Made by a program: the position numbers and the translations under genes. A model generated the notes under the pieces. The model did not search any database. It saw nothing but the letters and a program-made list of their open reading frames with translations, and was not told the origin of the DNA. DNA of 64,000 nucleotides from Locusta migratoria (lineage: Eukaryota; Arthropoda; Insecta; Orthoptera; Acrididae), in assembly GCA_026315105.1 (NCBI GenBank), contig CM048750.1, positions 161,786,549-161,850,548 of the forward strand. The letters are read 5' to 3'. Positions 19,335-30,086 of this stretch are shown piece after piece. Position 1 is the first letter of the stretch. The number at the start of each line of letters is the position of its first letter.

Positions 19335-20402
19335 GAAAAACTGATAGAATCCGACCTCGGAAAACATCAGATTCGATTTAGAAGATATGTAGGACCACGG
19401 GAGTCAATAATCAGCTTGATTCGTTTTAGAAGATAGGTTAAGGAAAAGCAAACCTACATATTTGGCTTTTGTAGATTTGGAGAAAGCTACTTACAATGTT
19501 GACTGGAATACGCTATTTCAAATTTTGAAGGTAGCAGGCGTAAAATACAGGGTACTAAAAGTTGGGAGGGAATAAGACAGGGTAGAAATCTTTCCCGAAT
19601 GTTACTTAATATTTACAGTGAGCAAGCAAGGAAAGCAAGGAAGGAAAGCAAGAAGGAATTTGGAGAAGCAATTAAAGTTCAGGGATAGGAAATAAAAATC
19701 TTGCGGTTTACCGATGACACTGTAATTCCGTCGGAGTCAGCAAAGTACCTGAAAGAGTAATTGAATTGAATGAAATGAACGTTAACAAAATTAATGGAAT
19801 GTAGCCTCATAAAATCAGGCTGAAGGAATTTGATTAGATAACGGACGATAAATTGGCAAATTTTGTTACCTGGGCGATGAAATAACTTATAATGGTCAGA
19901 GTACAAAAGTTGTAAAATGTATAGTGGCAATAAACAGCATTTCTGAAGTAGACACATTGGTTAACATAGAATATTCATTTAAATGTCAGTGTTACCTGAA
20001 GGCATTTATCTGGAGAGTAGCAATGCTCAGGAATCAAAAGTGGACGATAAATAGTTCAGACAAAATAGGATTGAAGCTTTACAAATGTGGTGCTACAGAC
20101 GAATGCTGAAGATTAGAAAGGGGGCATTAAAAATAATTTGGGGGAAAAAATTCTGGCATACCTTGACTAAAAGAAAGGATCGACTGGTAGAACACATTCT
20201 TAGACATCAGGGAAGCGTAAATTTAGTACTGGGGGGAAGGGGGGGGGGAGGTGAGACCGAGAGACAAATACAGTAAGTAGGTTCAAAGAGATGTGCGTTG
20301 CCGTTCTTATTGACAGATGAAAAGGCATGCGGAGTACAATATAGCCTGGAGAGGTGCATCAAACCAGCCTCTGGACTGAAGACCACAACAATAACTAATA
20401 GG
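19335..20402 (+). pseudogene. LINE L1 copy 2, RT body and 3' end
   Basis: Conceptual reading: GKHQFGFRRY, then FVDLEKATYNVDWNTLFQIL (motif A with Asp replaced), a GIRQGRNLSRML equivalent, LRFTDDTVI (FADD box with Thr), and a C-terminal RMLKIRKGALKI. It ends in GGTGCATCAAACCAGCC and a GACTGAAGACCACAACAATA tail. A G run (20231-20250) disrupts the C terminus. Parallel to copy 1 at 11245-13392 but without its insertions. Confidence 0.8.
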
Positions 20403-20734
20403 ATAGCCATCGCATATTCTTCTCTCCCCGATAGTACTGAGATCTGATAACTGTAGAGGCAATGGGAGATGCGTCAATAATCCGCGTACTCGCAAAATCA
20501 GCCCTGAACGTATAAGCTATATGATTAGGAACACCGTCGTTTTGGAACACAACATCAACACTGAGGGACAAACATTGTGTCATGGGATGGATGTGATCAA
20601 CCAAACCAGTAATGTGATCTTGCTGAGTAAACATGGGTTACAACTACATGGTAACCCAAATCATCTCCGAGCCCCCACCACCTTTCATTCTTGGGACTTA
20701 AACTCGGCCAATAGCTGGAAAAAGTGTGCAACAA

Positions 20735-21140
20735 AACACAACCGACACTTCCTCACAGATTAAAATTATGTGCCGGAAGCGGGATTCGAACCTCGAACCT
20801 TTGCGTTTCGCGGGCAAGCGCTCTGCCACTGAGCTACCCCGACACGACTCACGACATCGCCTTACAACTTCAATGCTGCCAGTACCTCGTCTCCTACTTT
20901 CCAAACTTCACAGAAGGTCTTGCATGACTAGCACTCCTGGAAGAAAGGATATTGTGGAGTCATTGCTTAGCCACAGCCTAAGGGAGGTTTCCAAAATGAA
21001 ACTTTCACTCTGCAGCGGAATGTGCGCTGATATGAAACTTCCTGGCAGATTAAAATTGTGTGCCGCAACCGGGACTCGAACCTGGGACCTTTGCCTTTCG
21101 CGGGCAAGCGCTCTACCACTGCGCTACCCCGACACGACTA
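20735..21140 (-). mobile_element. Two beta tRNA-like units in tandem
   Basis: On the minus strand there are two tRNA-like heads, at about 20762-20850 and 21040-21138. Both read GTCGTGTCGGGGTAG, GTAGAGCGCTTGCCCGCG and GGTTCGA-type B-boxes. They are separated by a spacer containing TTAGCCACAGCCT and GAAACTTTCACTCTGCAGCG. The unit length is about 275-280 bases. The second unit forms the left arm of a hairpin with 21268-21413. Confidence 0.8.
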
Positions 21141-21413
21141 CTAAAATACTAACTCGAATTATTTCCAGGAGTGCTATTCCCGCAAGGTTCGCAGGAGAAC
21201 TTCTATGAAGTTTGGAAGGTAGGAGGCGATGTACTGGCCGAATTGAAGTTGTGGGGCGGTGTCGTGAGTCGTGTCGGGGTAGTTCAGTGGTAGAGCGCTT
21301 GCCCGCCAAAGGCAAAGGTCCCAGGTTCGAGTCCCGGTTCCGTCATACAATTGTCATCTGCCAGGAAATATCAGATCAGCGCACACTCCGCTGCAGATTG
21401 AAAGTTTCATCTG
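20995..21413. repeat. Head-to-head beta repeat hairpin
   Basis: Left arm 20995-21138 and right arm 21268-21413 are inverted copies (about 88% complementary by eye) covering the tRNA-like head and the AATGAAACTTTCACTCTGCA side. The 130-base centre begins ACTACTAAAATACTAACTCG, a piece also found at the LINE/beta junction at 19103-19128, then GAGTGCTATTCCCGCAAGG. Confidence 0.8.
21167..21413 (+). mobile_element. Beta tRNA-like repeat, plus strand
   Basis: GAGTGCTATTCCCGCAAGG start, tRNA-like GTCGGGGTAGTTCAGTGGTA and CCCAGGTTCGAGTCCCGG with clear A- and B-boxes, followed by a TCTGCCAGGAAATATCAG tail. Best-preserved beta head in the window. It could be transcribed by polymerase III, but no poly-T terminator lies close behind. 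Confidence 0.8.
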
Positions 21414-21429
21414 AAAACACAACCAGCTA

Positions 21430-22060
21430 AGTTACGTTCTTCCGCTTATTCCATTGTTCCACAGTCAAGGCTTGTGGACTGTATTTGTATAACTGATTAA
21501 TGAGTTTGCAATTCCAAATCACGTGACAATTCTCTGCTTATGGAGATATCTCCGTGTTAACTTCGTGCTGATAGGATTCGTGAATGTGACATTCAGTTCT
21601 ACAGTTGACTGTATCTGCCGTCCTATTACTTTTCGCTTCAGTCCTTTTCCGTGAACATCTGCCACGAGGACTTAACTCAGCTTTACCTGTCTGTAATATA
21701 AATCTTAGATATAGTTCCTCTTTAAACACAAGTCACTTCGATTATCATGGTTATGGAAGGATTCATTATACGAGCATCTACCGAATTCACTTATCTCCGA
21801 CATAATACACATTAAAAACTACATGTAATACTTTTTTGACCTTGAATGATACATCACGTTATCTATGTGCAGGCGGGTATGTACGATAATGGAGAAAATA
21901 AAGTTTCTGAAATGAGATGAAAATCAGAGACAAAGAATATCAGAAAGAAATTTCGCTATTGACATTTCTATTGTCTGTGAAAGTAAACAAATGCAGGATG
22001 TTTTGAATGGAAACAAAGAATACACAAGATATATTACATCAACTGCGAATGGGCAAAGCT
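21430..22060. other. Unassigned AT-rich sequence
   Basis: No recognisable gene or repeat. Confidence 0.3.
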
Positions 22061-22061
22061 G

Positions 22062-22190
22062 AAAATGTGTACCCAGCCGGGATTCGAAGCCGGATCTCCT
22101 ACTTTCTAGGCAGTTGCGCTGACCACTACACCACTGGGGTCACAGTGATCACCGCACATGCATGGACTACCTAAGCACGCCTCCCGGCAG
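22062..22190 (-). mobile_element. Gamma tRNA-like repeat, single copy
   Basis: On the minus strand, CACTGTGACCCCAGTGGTGT, a B-box-like CCGGCTTCGAATCCCGGC and a GGGTACACATTTTC end match the arms of the hairpin element at 55674-56180. The same CACTGTG and GGAGAT segments flank the tRNA-like part, so this is one arm without its partner. Directly followed by the mariner-like element. Confidence 0.7.
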
Positions 22191-22198
22191 ATTATATA

Positions 22199-23067
22199 TA
22201 TGGTGTTGCAAAAAGGTAAGGCCAAACTTTCAGGAAACATTCCTCACACACAAAGAAAGAATGTTATGTGGACATGTGTCCGGAAACGCTTAATTTCCAT
22301 GTTAGAGCTCATTTTAGTATTTACGGATGAGGCTTCATTCCAACGTGATCAAATTGTAAATTTTCACAATCAACATGTGTGGGCTGACGAGAATTCGCAC
22401 GCATTTGTGCAATCACGTCATCAACACAGATTTTCTGTGAACGTTTGGGCAGGAATTGTTGGTGATGTCTTGTTTGGGCCTCATGTTCTTACACCTACGA
22501 TCACTGGACCACGTTAACATGATTTCATACGGGATACTCTATCTGTGCTGCTGGAACATGTGCCTTTACAAGTACGACACAACATGTGGTTCATACACGA
22601 TGGAGCTCCTGCACATTTCGTTCGACGTGTTCGTACGCTTCTCAACAACGGATTCGGTGACCTCAACCCTCTTGACTTTTATTTATGGGGGCATTTGAAA
22701 GCTCTTGTCTACGCAACCCCGGTACCAAATGTACAGACTCTTCGTGCTCGTATTGTTGACGGCTGTGATACAATACACCATTCACCAGGGCTGCATCAGC
22801 GCATCAGGGATTCCATGCGACGGAGGGTGGATGCATGTATCCTCGATAACGGAGGACTTTTTGAACATTTCCTGTAACAAAGTGTTTCAAGCCACGCTGA
22901 TACGTTCTGTTGCCATGTGTTTCCATTCCATGATTAATGTGATTTGAAGAGAAGTAATAAAATGGAAATTAAGCGTTTCCGGACACATGTCCACATAAGA
23001 TATTTTCTTTCTTTGTGTGTGAGGAATGTTTCCTGAAAGTTTGACCGTACCTTTCTGTAACGCCCTG
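22199..23067 (+). mobile_element. Deleted mariner-like element, copy 2
   Basis: 869 bp flanked by TA (22197-22198 and 23068-23069). Inverted ends match those of 8774-9689 (GCCAAACTTTCAGGAAACAT). It carries more of the transposase core than copy 1, but the N-terminal part is deleted and the terminal repeat is joined directly to the first catalytic block. Confidence 0.9.
22320..22877 (+). pseudogene. Mariner-like transposase remnant
   Basis: FTDEASFQRD carries the first catalytic Asp; SRHQHRFSVNVWAGIVGDVL follows; after a stop at 22515, HNMWFIHDGAPAHFVRRVR has the second Asp. FGDLNPLDFYLWGHLKAL has the third, but about 18 residues just before it (present in copy 1 as WIGRGGRIPWRPLSP) are deleted. 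The C terminus RRRVDACILDNGG is intact. The helix-turn-helix domain is missing. Confidence 0.9.
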
Positions 23068-23299
23068 TATATAGAATACACATGGTTAGTCAAAAGTCGC
23101 AATACACCCTTTCATTTCAAAAACTCTGCAGGAATTTCTAAACCTGAGTTTCCAGTAAGGTATGGGTGAGATGGTCTGTCTTTTACGGTATGTACCGAAC
23201 ATCGGGAGGGGAGGAGGCATCTTAAAATAGGACAGCTTGTATCTAAGTGGGAGTGGTGTGATGTGATATATAACATTAGAATTCTCTTACAAGTTCATT

Positions 23300-24175
23300 C
23301 CTGTAAACACATTCGACGCAGCAATTATGGTTCAAAAGTTGCAACACATTTTGTTTGGAGGTGCAGACTGGACTGTTCTCCATAAATAGCAGTCAATTAA
23401 TGTGTTCATCATGTTACCCCTTTTGCTCAACGTACACTTCAACGCGCTGAATCAAATCGTCGTACACTCACAGTTGGATTTTCGCTGAAATGCTGGCATA
23501 CGCATCTTCAGTGTGTTTATCGAGATGGCGTCTGTGTCTTATTTTCTCTGCGTACAAGGTTGCTGTAATGATCTCACAGTTAAAGTCAAGTGGTGTGAAA
23601 TTAGTGATCTGCATGGCCACTTCACAGAACCACGTCGACCAATCCAGCTACTAGGAAACAAACCATCTAACCACTGACGAACAACTACTCCGTAGCGTGG
23701 TGTAGCCCCATCCTGTTGAAAGTAAGCGGAAAAGCTGCTATCTACATTCAACTATGGGAAACAACACTTTTTGCAGTATTTCGAAGTAGCATTGAGCATT
23801 AGGTGCTAGTCAAAGAAAGTGGGTACAATTAAACGGGTACCCCATATTCCACACCACACCATAACCTCTACCTCTCCAACTAGCTTTGAAGGTTCCAATG
23901 TAGTAACTGTGGTTGTGACGGTTCAAACATGTGTCAGCCAGGATGTGCTGCACACCAGAAAAGTACAACTACCAGAAATTGAGACACCACCAGAAACATT
24001 CAACGGCTTGCACGTATCGGCACGGATCCAAATTAAAACCTGTTCCAGAAGTCCAATCGCACATTCAGTTAATGCTTTCAAAATGACATCGTTCGGAGCA
24101 ACAGAATATTTCACACTATTGCGGCGAATGATCAACAATTCAACGTTCAAAATCAAACGTCATGGGCACTGAGAA
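23300..24175 (-). pseudogene. Second, older Tc1/mariner-like transposase remnant
   Basis: The minus strand encodes AYFQQDGATPRYGVVVRQWL, then SSWIGRRGSVKWPCRSLI and LTLTVRSL in the usual order of a Tc1/mariner-type core around the second and third Asp; upstream (23923-24156) is an open frame with a degenerate match to the N-terminal and middle region. Many stops. Ends were not found, so the limits are approximate. It is a different family from 8774 and 22199 (YFQQDGA rather than WFMQDGA). Confidence 0.7.
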
Positions 24176-24265
24176 CATGAATCATGCGGATGCACGTTAA
24201 AACCACAGTTACCTATATTCGCCTAATGCCGGGCGCATCGCCGAAACACACCACAATATTCGCCA

Positions 24266-24451
24266 GCCGGCCGCGATGGCCGAGGGGGTTGAGGAGCTCC
24301 AGTCACGGTCTGCACGGCCACTGCGGTCGGGGATTCGAATCCCCCCTCGGGCATGGATATTTGTGACGTTCTTAGTCTTAGCTACTTCATAAGTAGGGAC
24401 TGATGACCCCATAGTTAAGTCCCATACGTTCTACAAACATTTGAACATTTG
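24266..24451 (+). mobile_element. Alpha SINE (head 1)
   Basis: GCCGGCCGCGATGGCCGAGG head, B-box GATTCGAATCC, body shortened by loss of the GTAGTTTGTAAGTTT block. Perfect 11-bp target duplication AATATTCGCCA (24255-24265 and 24452-24462). Confidence 0.92.
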
Positions 24452-24511
24452 AATATTCGCCAATTTTCTGGCAGGAGCAAGACGGATATTGCATAAATAT
24501 TAAACACTAGC

Positions 24512-26830
24512 TGAAAACCCGGCTTTGCCCAGGTATTTATTTATTTATTCCTGCCATTTTAAGGTATATATTCATTTGTATAAGGGTTGTATGTCTAAAA
24601 AACTCTTGGGAATACAATTAGGAAAAAAAGATGTAGTAGATTAAAACTTGGTGCGTGATGGGGCGGTTTTCCATGAACGTTAATGTTTATTTGCTCATAT
24701 CTCATGAACTACGTGTTATACTGTGATACAATTCCGAAGGTATATTCAGCTGTATGTGTGTATACTGTCTGTAAAATTTCCTGTCGCTACAATTTGTAGT
24801 GTTCAAATTATAAATTGTAACGTCATACCGAGAGCCGTAGTTTTTACTCCATAAACGGCGGAAAAGTTGTAAGCGAGAAACTTTTTTCCTTTCATCATTT
24901 TCCTATAGTTGTCAGCGAGAAAAAGTTTAAGAAAGGTTTGACATTATGTTTAAAGTTTGTTGCAAGTCGCTAAGTACTGTCATTCTCATACAGTGTATTT
25001 CGAAAGTCTCGTGGCATTATATGGCATTTTTTTTTAGATTTCTATTGGTTATGACGTTACATCTTTTGATCCATGTGCCGTATGTGATTCTTCGCCATGC
25101 AGCAATTGTTACCTCACAGTAAGGAATGTGTGTACCAAATTTGGTTGAAATCGGTCCAATGGTTTAGGAGAAAATGAGCAGCATTTTCGCAAAATGCAGC
25201 AGTTTTTCGCGCATCTCATTGTTTATGACGTCATATCTCCTTAACTGTATATCGTATGTGATTCTTACAATTACGGCGACCGTCCTTATGGATTGAAGCT
25301 TACGTGTACAAAATTTGATACAGATTGGAACAAAACTGTAGATTTGTATGCAACACATACAAACATACGGACACTCTGATTTATATATTAGATATATAGA
25401 ATTATATGTTGTAGGTACATATTCATTTGTATAAGTGCTGCGCGTCGGTAAAATCCTTTACGAATACAGTTAGTAGTAAAGAAGTAAAAGATTAAAACCT
25501 GGTGCGTGAAGGGGTGGTTTTCAACGAATGTTACTGTTTATATCCTTATATCTAATGAATAACGTGTCGTACTGTGATGCAATTTCGAAGGCACAGTCAG
25601 CTATGTGTTTGTATACTGTCTGTAAAATTTCTTGTAACTACAATTTGCAGCGTAGAAATTATAAATTGTAACGTCACATCGAATGCTTTAGTATAGTCCA
25701 TAAACGGCGGAAATGTAGAAAGCGGGAAACTTTTTCTCCTTTCATCATTATGATGTAGTTGTCAGCGAGAGAAAGTGTAATGAAGGTTAAAAATTATGTT
25801 TAACTTATGTTGCAAGCCGTTGTCATACAGTGTATTAATAAAGTCTCATCACACGTAGTGGCAGTTTTTGCGATTCCTATTGTTCATGACGTCATATCTT
25901 CTGGGCCATGTGTGTACACCTACAGCAATTGTTACCTCACGTTAAGGAATATGTGTACCAAATTTGGCTAAAACCGTTTCAGTGGTTTAGGAGGAAATGA
26001 GCAATAATCTCGATTAAGTTTTTCACGCATCTCACTGTTAGTGTGTTGTACGTGATTCTTACACTTACGATGACCGTTCTCAGGGATTGAAGCTTACGTG
26101 TACAAAATTTCATAAAGATTAGAACAAAACTGTAGATTTAAATGCAACACGTACAAACATGTGGACACTCTGATTTATATATTGGATTATTAATTAAGAA
26201 CAAAAATATTCGCTACAAATAATATATATGGGACAACAACGTTTGCCGGTTCAGCTAGTAGCTCGGAAGAAGACAGCATAGTCCTATTCACGTCTCCTAA
26301 GCAGTTTGACGATCGCAGACACAGGGAGGACGGCGTGTTGGATTATGGTTGCGCGTCCCGTAGCGGGCGGGTCATTCTCATAAAGTGTATTTCGAGTCTC
26401 GTCGCATTATATGGCTTTTTTTATTTTTATTGGTTATGACGTAATATCTTTTGAACTATGTGCCGTATGTGATTCTTAACCACGCAGAAATTGTTACCTC
26501 ACGATAAGAAATAAGTGTACCAAATTTGGTTGAAATCGGTCCAATGGTTTAGGAGAAAATGAGCAGCATTTTCGCAAAATGCAGCAGTTTTTCGCGCATC
26601 TCATTGTTTATGAGGTCATATCTCGTGAACTACATATCGTATGTGATTTAAATATCAATTAATACAAATGAAGAATCCCAGAGACGGATTTACGTCTCAT
26701 ATATGTGATTCTTACACTTACGGCGACCGTCCTTATGGATTAAAGCTTACGTGTACAAAATTTCATAAAGATTAGAACAAAACTGTAGATTTGTATGCAA
26801 CACGTACAAACATACGGACACTCTGTTTTA
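24512..26830 (+). repeat. Degenerate tandem repeat of about 0.85 kb modules
   Basis: Starts GAAAACCCGGCTTTGCCCAG and a TTTATTTATT run. Two long modules follow: about 24560-25400 and 25410-26190. Each contains CATTCATTTGTATAAG, TATACTGTCTGTAAAATTTC, CCATAAACGGCGGAAA, TACCAAATTTGG and a closing GGACACTCTGATTTATATAT. A third, partial module is 26370-26832. Between modules 2 and 3 (26221-26380) lies ACAACGTTTGCCGGTTCAGC and text that recurs at 27105-27250. No long open frames. The GCCGGGTT-type end matches, inverted, 57925-57985. May be the non-coding part of a larger element. Confidence 0.75.
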
Positions 26831-26832
26831 TA

Positions 26833-27035
26833 AAAAAAATGTTCAAATGTTTGTAAATCTATCGGACCAAAATGCGTGGTCATCAGTCCGTAGCTTACAG
26901 ACTACTTAAACCTAGGTAAACTAACCTACGGACAAACACACACACCCATGCCCCAGGGAGGACTCGAACCTCCACGGCGAGCAACCGCGCGCTCCGCAGC
27001 GTGACGTTTTAGACCGCTTGGCTACTCCACCGCGG
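26833..27035 (-). mobile_element. Alpha SINE (head 2)
   Basis: Full length on the minus strand: CCGCGGTGGAGTAGCCAAGC head, B-box GGTTCGAGTCC, tail AACATTTGAACATTTTTTT. A 12-bp target duplication with one mismatch (CTCTGTTTTATA at 26821-26832; CTCTGCTTTATA at 27036-27047). It sits at the end of the third tandem module. Confidence 0.92.
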
Positions 27036-27073
27036 CTCTGCTTTATATATTAGATTATTAATTAAGAATAAAA

Positions 27074-27553
27074 ATGTTCACTACAAAAAATATATATGGG
27101 AGAACAACGTTTGCCGGATCAGCTAGTAGCTCGGAAGAAGACAGCATAGTCCTATTCACGTCTCCTAAGCGGTTTGACGATCGCAGACTCAGGAGGACGG
27201 CGTGTTGGATTAGGAGAGCTTATGGTCGCGCGTCCCGTAGCGGGCGGGTCCGGGAAACAGTTATCCCGGGGAACAAAGCGCGAGCTGGCCGTGTGGGAAG
27301 GTGGAGGCAGAGGCCGCGGCAGGTAGGGAGGTGCGGCGGCGCTATCGGGCCGCGCATCGCGGGTCCTGAGTTATGTCCCCGACGGCGGCATTCCAGCGCG
27401 CCGCGGGCTCTCCGTCACGGTGACAAACCCGCCACCTCGATGATCCTAGCACAACCACCGACAAACAGCAATGCTACATCGGCGCCTGCTACACACGACG
27501 CGGTGCACCACCAACAATTGAAAATAAAAAAGTGTCCACAGGGAAACGAATAG
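27074..27553 (+). other. GC-rich end of the repeat with a 159-codon open frame
   Basis: The open frame starts at ATG 27074 within repeat text shared with 26210-26390 (ACAACGTTTGCCGG, then AGCTCGGAAGAAGACAGC) and then becomes very GC-rich and Arg/Pro-rich. I recognise no domain. The shared first part and the low-complexity composition suggest this is element DNA that happens to be open, not a host protein. Confidence 0.35.
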
Positions 27554-27556
27554 ATC

Positions 27557-27755
27557 AAAAAAATGTTCAAATGTTTGTAGAACTTATGGGACTTAACTAC
27601 GGGGTCATGAGTCCCTAAACTTACAAACTACTTATGAACTAGCTAACTCTAAGGACGGCAATATCCATGCCCGAGAGGGGATTCGAATCCCCGACCGTAG
27701 TGGCCGTGCAGACCGTGACTGGAGCGCCTCAGTCCCCCCGGCCACCACGGCCGGC
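27557..27755 (-). mobile_element. Alpha SINE (head 1)
   Basis: Minus strand: GCCGGCCGTGGTGGCCGGGG head, B-box GGATTCGAATCC, body to AACATTTGAACATTTTTTT. Possible 14-bp target duplication with two mismatches (27543-27556 and 27756-27769). Confidence 0.88.
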
Positions 27756-28061
27756 GAAAAGAAAAGATCCCACAAATAAAAACACCTCCAACGGCAAAGC
27801 TGAGATACACTGAAAACTGCAAAGAAAAATTACTTGAAGAAAGCAAACTGTCATTTTTATATAACCTTATGCCAAGTCGCGTTTCCAGTTTGGACCCATC
27901 TCAAACTTGTGTCACACATTTGAATTGGACGGCGTTATGCATCACTAGTCCAAGCGCCATATGTCATAGCTGACATAATGGAACCTAAATTTTACATGTT
28001 CCTAGAATATATTCATTTATGAATGTTTATAGACTTTTTGTACCAAAGAACGGTTAGTGTA

Positions 28062-30086
28062 CACTCTTTGACAAAAAACCTGGCCGCCGGCCGGCCGCCG
28101 CTGAGCCTAAGTCCGAGCCGATCGCGACATGGGACAATAAAAGTGGCCGCGCTGATTCGCTCTAAGTCCGGCTATCTGCACAATCTGGCAACACTGTAGA
28201 CTGCGGTAGTTCATACAGTACTACTTGTGTGCTGTTAGCAAAAGACTCGGTCAGCTACATTCGTGGTCTCGCGGTAAAGTGCGCGACTTGCCTGTGAAGG
28301 TACTAGTGATCGAAACTGACTGTTGACAAAATTTTTAATTTCTCGTCCCTCGTGCGTGCTGATGCCACATGTGTAAGGGGAGCATATGCATAACGTATTT
28401 CACTTTTGATACGCTGTTAATAACATTTCGGCCCAATAACATTGCCGCAGCACTTGGCAGAGCTCTCCGCGGCCCATACACCTCGCCGGCAGCAGCGGTG
28501 GCGGCGCTACACAGCGCTGCCTCGCCCTCTGCCCACAGCGCCTGCTGCCGCTCATCGCCCTGCATCTCTTAAAATGCTGTAATGTTGCAGGTTGCGATGT
28601 GTATTTCAGACACGATATCAACGGAGCAGACCACCCATTTTCAATGATGAGCATATTATTACACTAATACATAATACATTAGAGAGTCAAAACATTGTCA
28701 TAGTCATTTATCCAATTAAATTGCACTCTACGATGGTTAATACTTATTTGTGGTTTAAATCTCGATCCTTTTCCTTTCAGGAAAGCCCTTCATGTAATAT
28801 GTCATTGTCATCACTTCATACGTTTTCATCGAGACACAGTGGATAACTGCACTACAATGTTTAGTGTCGTTGTTTGATTCCTTATGGTAAATGTATGAGC
28901 TAAATTATGTGAATACGTTTCAGCGCACGTTCTAAAGCAACACAGGCACACTGCAAAGTTTGTGTCTTCATGTCTAATTTCTACTGCAGATATTTTGTAT
29001 GAACGAACTATATTAATCATTATGTTCACTTCCTCTGTAAGCATCCCCTAGCATGTGGGTCCTAAGGAAATAGTAAAAATTCGTATCGATAAAAGTCAAT
29101 TCGAATTCCTTCAAAGGCGTTTGCATGGTGAAGCAAAGAAGACATCTAATACAATTTCCGTAATTTTGAGTAGACCTTTCTGAAAGCCTTATTGTATCAA
29201 GCTTTTCTTCTGATTCCATTAAAGAGTTTCTCCTTGCAATCCGCAGCGTATAAAGTAAAATAAAACAAAGTAAAACGAAATACCACCGCCAAACGCACGG
29301 TCTCCAACCAGGATTAGAACTGCCGATTCAGACCACAGTTGCATTGCGAGACACAAGCAGAACCACACAGCCAACCACTCGCTGACGACTGGTGCCCTCA
29401 GTCTCTCACATATTGAATGCTGAGCCTCTAACGTATCTAGAAAGTTACCTGAAAGTCTCCTATGCGAATTACAGCATTCCTTGAGTGCAAAAGTTAAATT
29501 TCTATCTCTTATACCACATGGGCATTATACAGCAGAGTCATGAAAGTAGAAGAGGAATGTCAGGTGAACTTAGTGAGACAATTCGGTACTACTTGCGGAA
29601 GTAACTGCACTGTCACAGTGTTGCCAAATATTAGCAACGATGTTGCCAGTTCTTAGCTGCACTAGGAAGACCTGTGTAGCGATAAGCGACGCGAAATCGC
29701 GCTCGTCTCATACGGGCTTCTAGAGGGGAGTATCGTATTTTGGTTAATACGCGGCGCTATCTCCTGATAGTTGCCATCGTCACACTTTAGGATGCAGATA
29801 TTTAATTCGTCCAAAGAGGCCGAAACCAGTGTTCATATTTTTTGAAGTTTAACAGCATTACGATATCATTTCGTGAAATTACTATCGAAGTTAAACATAC
29901 TGATATTGTTCTTGCAACATACGGCTGGTCAAAGACTACGATATGTATACTTCCATCACGATTTCAGTCTTCCCCCCCCTCCCCCAAAAATAAAGACTAA
30001 AACAATTACTTTGTTATATTTCAGCAAAAGTTACTTTTTTCATTTTTCATGAAAAGTTACTGTAAAGCAACGCTGCCCCATGCGTC
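28062..30086 (+). repeat. Left long terminal inverted repeat
   Basis: About 2025 bp. Subterminal GC palindrome GGCCGCCGGCCGGCCGCCG at 28082-28100, then TAAGTCCGAGCCGATCGCGA. It contains short frames on both strands (for example 28335-28565 minus and 28592-28846 plus) that recur unchanged in the right arm; they lack known domains. Around 29310-29400 is a decayed tRNA-like stretch. The last 170 bases (including C runs at 29967-29985) differ markedly from the right arm. Confidence 0.88.

Noticed and set aside
21268..21345. Functional tRNA gene calls at the beta, delta, gamma and alpha heads
   Set aside because: Each lies in a dispersed repeat with body, target duplications or inverted partners, and arms or anticodon loops are degenerate. 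Only the Ile-like arm at 55983 was kept, with low confidence.
24512..26830. CRISPR-like or regularly spaced array
   Set aside because: The modules are long, diverged and contain no short constant repeat separated by unique spacers; the genome is eukaryotic.
28335..28565. Open frames repeated in both long inverted arms as conserved genes
   Set aside because: They are identical because the arms are near-identical copies, not through selection; opposing frames on both strands are equally open and none has a known domain.
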